From: Candidatus Cloacimonadota bacterium | GTDB taxonomy: Bacteria; Cloacimonadota; Cloacimonadia; Cloacimonadales; WRIO01 | Direction of reading: 5' to 3' | DNA length: 11,626 nt | Assembly: GCA_017998585.1 (NCBI GenBank) | Contig: JAGOCT010000025.1 | Span: 1 to 11,626 of the forward strand | Part shown: piece by piece, positions 7,752-11,626 of the stretch | Position numbering within the stretch: the stretch's first letter is position 1 | How the letters are laid out: each line of letters begins with the position of its first letter | Notes under the pieces: model-generated | Told to the model about the DNA's origin: nothing | Databases searched by the model: none | Seen by the model: the letters and a program-made list of their open reading frames with translations, nothing else | Made by a program: the position numbers and the translations under genes

Positions 7752-7905
7752 GTTTTTTATTGATTTTTATAATAGTTTAAATAACTGTTAAATAGACTTT
7801 TAAAAACTTTATAAATGTAATTTTATATTCTCAAAAATCTACAAATTTCACTTAAAATGGCTATCTCCTTTATTATGAACTGATTATAAAAATATGAAAA
7901 AAAGT
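7752..7905. other. AT-rich stretch between two divergent promoters
   Basis: No gene is visible here. The 154 bp are made largely of short A- and T-tracts (for example TTTTTTAT, CTTTTAAAAACTTTATAAA, AAAAATATGAAAAAAA). Such runs commonly give curved or easily melted DNA and can act as UP elements. A role in regulator binding or strand opening is possible, but the sequence shows no specific repeat. Confidence 0.4.
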
Positions 7906-7934
7906 TTGACAAAATGCTAAGGTATTGTTATATT
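7906..7934 (+). promoter_or_regulatory. Promoter for the helicase leader transcript
   Basis: TTGACA (7906-7911) is followed after exactly 17 bp by TATATT (7929-7934), which matches TATAAT at five of six positions. The predicted start near 7941 leaves a leader of about 300 nt before the helicase ATG at 8246. The spacer begins AAATGCTAA, sharing ATGCTAA with the divergent promoter at 7723-7751. Confidence 0.75.
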
Positions 7935-7940
7935 ATACTA

Positions 7941-8151
7941 TAGATACATAGCGTGGTAATGACCAAAATAGGTGTGAATGACAGCATCTTATTGAAGGAC
8001 TAGAGGTTATAAAATTTAAAAAGAGAGTGATGGCGTATGAGTTAAAAGTTACTTGATTTTTATTGGTTTTTGTGGGATTATTTATAAGGGTTTCGGGCAG
8101 GATGTATGAGGTTTTACCAGTTTCCAATTTTTAAAAAATCCTCATTTTTTT
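7941..8151 (+). ncRNA. Candidate short leader RNA ended by a terminator-like hairpin
   Basis: The promoter at 7906-7934 and the hairpin with T-tract at 8106-8151 would bound a transcript of about 210 nt with no convincing ORF. A small hairpin TGGT-AATG-ACCA (7954-7965) lies near its 5' end. The rest is AT-rich, with two GTATGAG copies (8034-8041 region and 8104-8110). It may be an attenuated leader of the helicase mRNA or an independent regulatory RNA. Neither is shown by sequence alone. Confidence 0.3.
8106..8151 (+). terminator. Terminator-like hairpin within the helicase leader
   Basis: ATGAGG (8106-8111) pairs with CCTCAT (8140-8145). TTTT (8112-8115) continues the stem with AAAA (8135-8138), leaving one bulged T. 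Six T residues follow the stem (8146-8151). The stem is AT-rich and the loop is 19 nt, so strength would be moderate. TCCTCA (8139-8144) can alternatively pair with TGAGGA (8157-8162). It lies about 95 nt upstream of the helicase start, in a position suited to attenuation. Confidence 0.45.
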
Positions 8152-8195
8152 CGTATTGAGGACGTTTATATCCAAAATTGATATAGGCATCAGAT

Positions 8196-8225
8196 CAGTT
8201 AACAAGCTAACTGTCGAAAAGACAG
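8196..8225 (+). promoter_or_regulatory. Two mutually exclusive hairpins just upstream of the helicase RBS
   Basis: CAGTTA (8196-8201) pairs with TAACTG (8208-8213), and CTGTC (8211-8215) pairs with GACAG (8221-8225) around GAAAA. The two stems share CTG (8211-8213), so only one can form fully. The strong Shine-Dalgarno AGGAGG (8234-8239) begins nine nt further on. The arrangement could tune translation of the helicase. Confidence 0.4.
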
Positions 8226-8245
8226 CAATATACAGGAGGTACAAA

Positions 8246-10015
8246 ATGAGTACACCTATCATAGTATTAGAACCCGGCAAGAGTTCAACATTGAACTCAA
8301 AAACAATCAAAATTCTTTCAGGATTAGAAGTAATCAGAGAAAGAAGAGCACTTATGATGGCTCATACGTCTAAGGCAATTGAGGCGATTATGAAATCTTC
8401 TTCAGAATATTTTGAATACTCAGAATCTGAATCCAAATTCGATTCCACTGAAGACCAGAATGAAATTAAACAGTTTTTAGCAGATAAGGATTTTGATGTC
8501 AAAAATATTCGCAAGCTTGCCAGAATCTGGACAAGACTCAATCAAGAGTATGTCTTCTGTAAAGTTAATCAGAGCTGGTATTGTTACAATGGCAAATTCT
8601 GGGTTGAATGCATACAAAAGCCAGTTAAAGGGCTTTATGAATTATGCGATTATATAGAAGATTATTATGAGAAGATTGCTCAGATAAAGGTCGATATATC
8701 CAAACATGAAGAGATAAAAAGAATTCAAAAAAATGGCAAAAAAGTCTGTCAGGAATTGGAAAATTCTTTTAAAAAGTGTGAGAATATCATCAGCTCAGCC
8801 TTGTCATTGCCGGATAAGGATTTAAAACATCCAATTTCGACTGAGGAGATGGATAAAGAGATTCGATATCTACCTCTCAGAAATTGTATAGTTGATTTAA
8901 AGACCTTTAATGTTCTACCTCACTCCAGAGATTATCATTGTACCAGATATTTAGATTATGACTTGCCGTTTAGAGAGGAAGACTTTAAGGAATGTCCCCG
9001 TTTTATGCGCTTCATAACAGAGATATTCCCTGATAATGATCAAATACAGGATTTTATGTTTCGATTGATGGGCTATATCCTTTATCCAGGTAATCCTAAA
9101 GAGATTTTTGCCTTCCTGTATGGAACTGGTGCAAATGGGAAAAGCACTCTGACAGAAACTATAATTCATGTACTTGGTAAGTATGCGGTGACAATGGATT
9201 CAGTTATTCTGAACAAAAATTGTCCTTCCAAAGATGCAGCTCATCAAAAAGCACAACTGAAAAATAAGCTTTTTGCTGCAGTGGGTGAAGATGAAAAGAA
9301 TGAACTTTCAGAGAAAAGGGTAAAAGAGCTATCAACAACAGATCCAATCAACTGTGAAAGAAAATATTATGATCCGGAAAATTTTATAAATACAGCTATG
9401 ATTTTTGCCAGCGTAAATGACTTTCCCGTGATCAGAACTTTGAATGATGCTATTAGAAGAAGGCTTTTGTATATTCCTTTTGAGCAGAAATTTGAGAAAG
9501 AGAAAAAGGACGAACGCTTAAAAGACATCCTTAAAGAAGAAGCTGAAGGTATTTTTCATCTAATGCTTGTTCACCTGTGTCATTATATTCATAATGGGCT
9601 GGAGATCCCGGAAGAATTAATGGACTATTCCAAAGAGTGTATGAACGATTCTAATCCCTTTGAGCTGTTTATGGAAAGTTATACACATGGCACTGAAGCA
9701 GATTCAATTCGATTTAATATACTATATAATAAATTCCGGATTTTTTATAATAACAATTTTCAACGCTCTGGTATAGGGGTATTAATCCAGAAAGAGTTTA
9801 AAGAACTTCTAAAACAAAAAGGCTATAAGCTTGTCGAGAGAGATCCTGCAGATCAACATTATCTGACTGTCAGAGGGATAATGGAGAATGATTTTACTAC
9901 ATTATCGACATTACCTGTAACAGAAATAGAAGTTAACAGAGAATTAACAAGTGACAATGTGACATTAACAATGATAGATCAAAACCAGATGTCATCAAGG
10001 CAACTTACTATTTAA
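8246..10015 (+). CDS. P4/D5-type superfamily 3 replicative helicase (phage/plasmid primase C-terminal family)
   Basis: This is a 589-aa DNA helicase of the phage P4 alpha/poxvirus D5 class, which unwinds and often recognises the origin of a plasmid or phage. The D5 N-terminal region runs from about 90 to 260 (WYCYNGKFW, then YLPLRNCIVDLKTFNVLPHS). The Walker A motif is GTGANGKST (293-301, Lys299). A Walker B-type acidic segment is FAAVGEDE (about 343-350). Sensor Asn391 lies in FASVNDFP and the arginine cluster 404-406 in RRRLLYIPF. The C-terminal part resembles the pox D5 winged helix (LYNKFRIFYN onward). No primase domain is fused. Primase is supplied by the gene downstream. ATG 8246 is chosen over an in-frame TTG at 8156 because AGGAGG lies seven nt upstream. 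A Ser/Glu-rich SESES patch lies at 59-63. The last 20 or so codons contain candidate origin repeats. Confidence 0.9.
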   Translation: MSTPIIVLEPGKSSTLNSKTIKILSGLEVIRERRALMMAHTSKAIEAIMKSSSEYFEYSESESKFDSTEDQNEIKQFLADKDFDVKNIRKLARIWTRLNQEYVFCKVNQSWYCYNGKFWVECIQKPVKGLYELCDYIEDYYEKIAQIKVDISKHEEIKRIQKNGKKVCQELENSFKKCENIISSALSLPDKDLKHPISTEEMDKEIRYLPLRNCIVDLKTFNVLPHSRDYHCTRYLDYDLPFREEDFKECPRFMRFITEIFPDNDQIQDFMFRLMGYILYPGNPKEIFAFLYGTGANGKSTLTETIIHVLGKYAVTMDSVILNKNCPSKDAAHQKAQLKNKLFAAVGEDEKNELSEKRVKELSTTDPINCERKYYDPENFINTAMIFASVNDFPVIRTLNDAIRRRLLYIPFEQKFEKEKKDERLKDILKEEAEGIFHLMLVHLCHYIHNGLEIPEELMDYSKECMNDSNPFELFMESYTHGTEADSIRFNILYNKFRIFYNNNFQRSGIGVLIQKEFKELLKQKGYKLVERDPADQHYLTVRGIMENDFTTLSTLPVTEIEVNRELTSDNVTLTMIDQNQMSSRQLTI

Positions 10016-10052
10016 CAATATGTTAATTAATACAGATGACAAAGTGACATTA
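9951..10052 (+). repeat. Two-copy direct repeat spanning the end of the helicase gene
   Basis: TGACAATGTGACATTA (9952-9967) recurs as TGACAAAGTGACATTA (10037-10052), with 15 of 16 positions identical and 85 bp apart. Each copy is itself a TGACA doublet with 8-bp spacing. A related A/T tail follows both (ATGATAGATCAAAA at 9971-9984, ATGATCAAAA at 10054-10063). The first copy is coding and the second lies after the stop codon. Confidence 0.75.
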
Positions 10053-10176
10053 TATGATCAAAAAAGTATGCTGGTTATTAAAAACAGATATAGAAACAGA
10101 GTATATTTCTCAGTCCAAAATGTCATTTTGTGCTATTTGATAGCTAACCTGTTGTATTTCAGATAATTATATGTAG

Positions 10177-10217
10177 TGACATTCTGATGGATTAATTATT
10201 ATGAAGTCAGAATGTCA
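10177..10217. repeat. Perfect 11-bp inverted repeat before the primase gene
   Basis: TGACATTCTGA (10177-10187) and TCAGAATGTCA (10207-10217) are exact reverse complements separated by 19 AT-rich bases. Each arm contains one TGACAT motif. It could be a hairpin in the mRNA between helicase and primase, a paired protein-binding site, or part of the origin. There is no T-tract after it, so a terminator is unlikely. Confidence 0.7.
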
Positions 10218-10246
10218 TTCTCTTAAACGTCAATCATGGAGCTTCA

Positions 10247-11344
10247 ATGAATCATATTAGCAGAGAGTTATTATTAAGTCGGCTGAATATCAATGAGATT
10301 GCCGACAGATACCAGTTAAAACGCCATAAATATACCTTTATATGCCCTTACCATAAAGATAAACATCCCAGTCTAGCCTTCAATCCCAAGATTAATTATA
10401 AGACCTTTAAATGCTTTTCCTGTGGACAATCTGGAACGATTATAGACTTCCTTGGTAAAATCAACGGGATAGACAATCCTGCTGAACAATATAAATTTGC
10501 GCTTCAATATACTGATCTTGATAACCTGAATCCTTGTGTTGATTTTAAAAAGCAATTGCAGGTCGTTCGTGCTAAAATGGTAGTTAAACCAGAAAGTGAA
10601 TCTGAATCTGAGGAAGAGATTGCTATACAAAAACTCAAACTGAAGATTTTTAAAGAATTGAATCAGTATCTGACACTTAACGATGAAGCCAGAGAATATT
10701 TGCATCAAAGATGTATTACGGATAATACCATCGAATTATACGAGATAAAGAGCCTTGCTAAAGAAAAGGAACTGTTGTATTGCTCAAGTAAGGAAGATCT
10801 GATTAAGGCGGGTTTTTATCATCCTGAGAAAGAAGAAAACTATCGTTCATCTATTCCGTATCATTCAGTGATCTTTTTTCATTATCAGAACATCAAGACC
10901 ATTGGCTATGTCTCAAATCGTTCATACGACCCAAACCCTTTTAAGAAAACATTATACCTTCCTGATACACCGCTAATGATGTTTCAGGGAGATAAAGATA
11001 TGACAAAATATACGACTGTCTATCTCTTTGAAGGGATTCTAAATGGTTTGTCTTTCTTTGAGCTAACCGGTAAACGTAATTTTTATTGCATTATGGGAGT
11101 TGCTTTTAATAATTTTATATCTGAACTCATCAGCCGGCATAAACGCTTTATCGTTGCTTTCGACCCTGATTCTGCCGGACAGGAAGCGTGTGATAAATTT
11201 ATGCATCCGGAGATATTTTATCCAGAACTTGCAGGCTATGAAGTGAAAGCTTTTGATTACCAGGCATATTTGGATCAATATCAACTCTCTTTTGAGGGCA
11301 AATTTGACCTGAATGATATCCTGTGTGGGGTTGGAATGGGATAG
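10247..11344 (+). CDS. DnaG-like DNA primase with CHC2 zinc finger and Toprim domain
   Basis: This 365-aa protein should synthesise RNA primers for the element's replication. The N-terminal CHC2 zinc-binding domain has ligands C33, H36, C56 and C59 in FICPYHKDKHPS and FKCFSCGQSGTIIDF. A Ser/Glu-rich linker (116-124) follows. The Toprim domain shows the catalytic Glu262 in YLFEGILNGLSF and the metal-binding acidic pair D306/D308 in FIVAFDPDSAG, with FDLNDIL near the end. It is much shorter than chromosomal DnaG (about 600 aa) and lacks a recognisable helicase-interaction domain, as is usual in plasmid and phage primases. TGGAG lies five nt upstream of the ATG. It follows the helicase gene in the same direction after about 230 bp. 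Whether it shares the helicase transcript is unclear because of the intervening inverted repeat. Confidence 0.9.
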   Translation: MNHISRELLLSRLNINEIADRYQLKRHKYTFICPYHKDKHPSLAFNPKINYKTFKCFSCGQSGTIIDFLGKINGIDNPAEQYKFALQYTDLDNLNPCVDFKKQLQVVRAKMVVKPESESESEEEIAIQKLKLKIFKELNQYLTLNDEAREYLHQRCITDNTIELYEIKSLAKEKELLYCSSKEDLIKAGFYHPEKEENYRSSIPYHSVIFFHYQNIKTIGYVSNRSYDPNPFKKTLYLPDTPLMMFQGDKDMTKYTTVYLFEGILNGLSFFELTGKRNFYCIMGVAFNNFISELISRHKRFIVAFDPDSAGQEACDKFMHPEIFYPELAGYEVKAFDYQAYLDQYQLSFEGKFDLNDILCGVGMG

Positions 11345-11354
11345 ACCAATATGC

Positions 11355-11381
11355 AGAGACGCCCGGTTTGGGCGTCTCTTT
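11355..11381 (+). terminator. Intrinsic terminator after the primase gene
   Basis: AGAGACGCCC (11355-11364) pairs perfectly with GGGCGTCTCT (11370-11379) around GGTTT. Only a short T-rich tail follows (TCTTTACCTT), so termination may be less complete than the stem suggests. It lies ten nt after the primase stop codon and closes the replication module. Confidence 0.8.
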
Positions 11382-11466
11382 ACCTTCTAAAAATCATTAT
11401 TTCTTTCATATTTTCAAAAGAGGTATCACTTTTTAATTTGCTTAACTAGTGCAGGTGTTATGTTTT

Positions 11467-11626
11467 TTATTTATCAAATAATTCAGAAAAGATTTTATCT
11501 AATTGATAATCTAAATCTCCATTGAAGCTTTGATATGGGATTTTTAATTCTTTTAATATCTTTTCAAATCTTTTGTAACCATTTTCATTTCTCAACTCAA
11601 CCCATTTCACTTCTAATTTATCTGCT
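11467..11626 (-). CDS. Unrecognised protein, C-terminal 52 residues (5' end outside window)
   Basis: On the minus strand one frame is open from the window edge to TAA (11469-11467). The peptide is soluble and helix-rich with many Lys and Glu residues (for example WVELRNENGYKRFEKILKEL and LDYQLDKIFSELFDK). I do not recognise the family and the fragment is too short to assign. It converges on the primase gene. No clear terminator for it was seen in the 85 bp that separate it from the primase terminator (11382-11466). Confidence 0.5.
   Translation of the reverse strand, partial: ADKLEVKWVELRNENGYKRFEKILKELKIPYQSFNGDLDYQLDKIFSELFDK

Larger units (their letters stand above)
9951..10217. other. 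Candidate replication origin: cluster of TGACA motifs
   Basis: TGACA occurs on the plus strand at 9952, 9960, 10037, 10045 and 10177, and on the minus strand (TGTCA) at 9990, 10121 and 10213. That is eight copies in about 270 bp, far more than expected. Most carry a following T (TGACAT). The 10121 copy is centred in the 13-bp palindrome AAAATGTCATTTT. The surrounding DNA (10053-10170) is AT-rich and has no convincing gene. Iteron-like clusters between replication genes are typical of origins recognised by their own initiator. No DnaA box was seen. Confidence 0.5.

Noticed and set aside
8030..8056. 8-codon ORF in the helicase leader
   Set aside because: It is too short to distinguish from chance in AT-rich DNA, with only a weak purine run upstream.
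8106..8159. 17-codon ORF over the leader terminator, rich in Phe and Tyr, as an attenuation leader peptide
   Set aside because: The aromatic codons follow from the T-runs of the hairpin, the ribosome binding site is poor, and aromatic-amino-acid control of a helicase makes little sense.
8156..8245. TTG start at 8156 for the helicase
   Set aside because: It has no ribosome binding site and the extra 30 codons cover the leader hairpins. ATG 8246 has AGGAGG at good spacing.
10020..10166. 48-codon ORF between helicase and primase as a gene
   Set aside because: It has no ribosome binding site and no recognisable protein features. It overlaps the repeat cluster, so it is reported only as a repeat observation.
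1..11626. CRISPR array, tRNA, rRNA or insertion-sequence ends
   Set aside because: No regularly spaced repeats, tRNA-like cloverleaf, rRNA-like sequence or transposase/terminal-repeat pair was seen.

Overview
The window is AT-rich and falls into two parts. The left part (about 1-7060) looks like ordinary bacterial chromosome. The right part (about 7100-11400) looks like the replication core of a mobile element, either an integrated plasmid or a phage satellite. The taxon cannot be fixed from sequence alone. The gene set (a UPF0313/YgiQ radical SAM protein, dapB-dapF, a short RodZ-like membrane HTH protein, a fused TIGR03960/DUF2344 radical SAM protein) and the AT bias fit a diderm bacterium of the FCB/Cloacimonadota kind. 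That placement is a low-confidence inference.

Left part. The 3' end of a cold-shock-domain gene (1-122) is followed by a short leader containing an inverted repeat. A tight rightward operon follows: ygiQ (277-2136), dapB (2138-2887), dapF (2880-3677) and a RodZ-like HTH/transmembrane gene (3678-4322). The junctions are a 1-nt gap, an 8-nt overlap and a 0-nt gap, so co-transcription and translational coupling are likely. DapB and DapF supply meso-diaminopimelate for lysine and peptidoglycan, and the RodZ-like protein would fit a cell-envelope theme. A sigma70-like promoter then serves a separate 869-aa radical SAM/DUF2344 protein (4413-7022), which ends at a strong intrinsic terminator (7039-7061).

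Right part. An uncharacterised 171-aa protein is encoded on the minus strand (7123-7638) behind a perfect-consensus promoter and a structured leader. A divergent promoter (7906-7934) drives a leader of about 300 nt that contains a terminator-like hairpin and two overlapping hairpins just before the ribosome binding site. It then reads into a P4/D5-type SF3 replicative helicase (8246-10015). Next comes a spacer of about 230 bp and a CHC2/Toprim DnaG-like primase (10247-11344) closed by a terminator. The end of the helicase gene and the spacer hold a dense cluster of TGACA motifs, with a direct repeat and a perfect 11-bp inverted repeat. This is the best candidate origin of replication. The 3' end of an unrecognised minus-strand gene enters at the right edge.

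The most interesting reading is a self-contained replication module (initiator helicase, candidate origin, separate primase) whose expression may be held by early termination in the leader, as in phage P4 immunity. No integrase, relaxase, capsid gene, tRNA or attachment-site repeat is visible, so element borders and type remain open.
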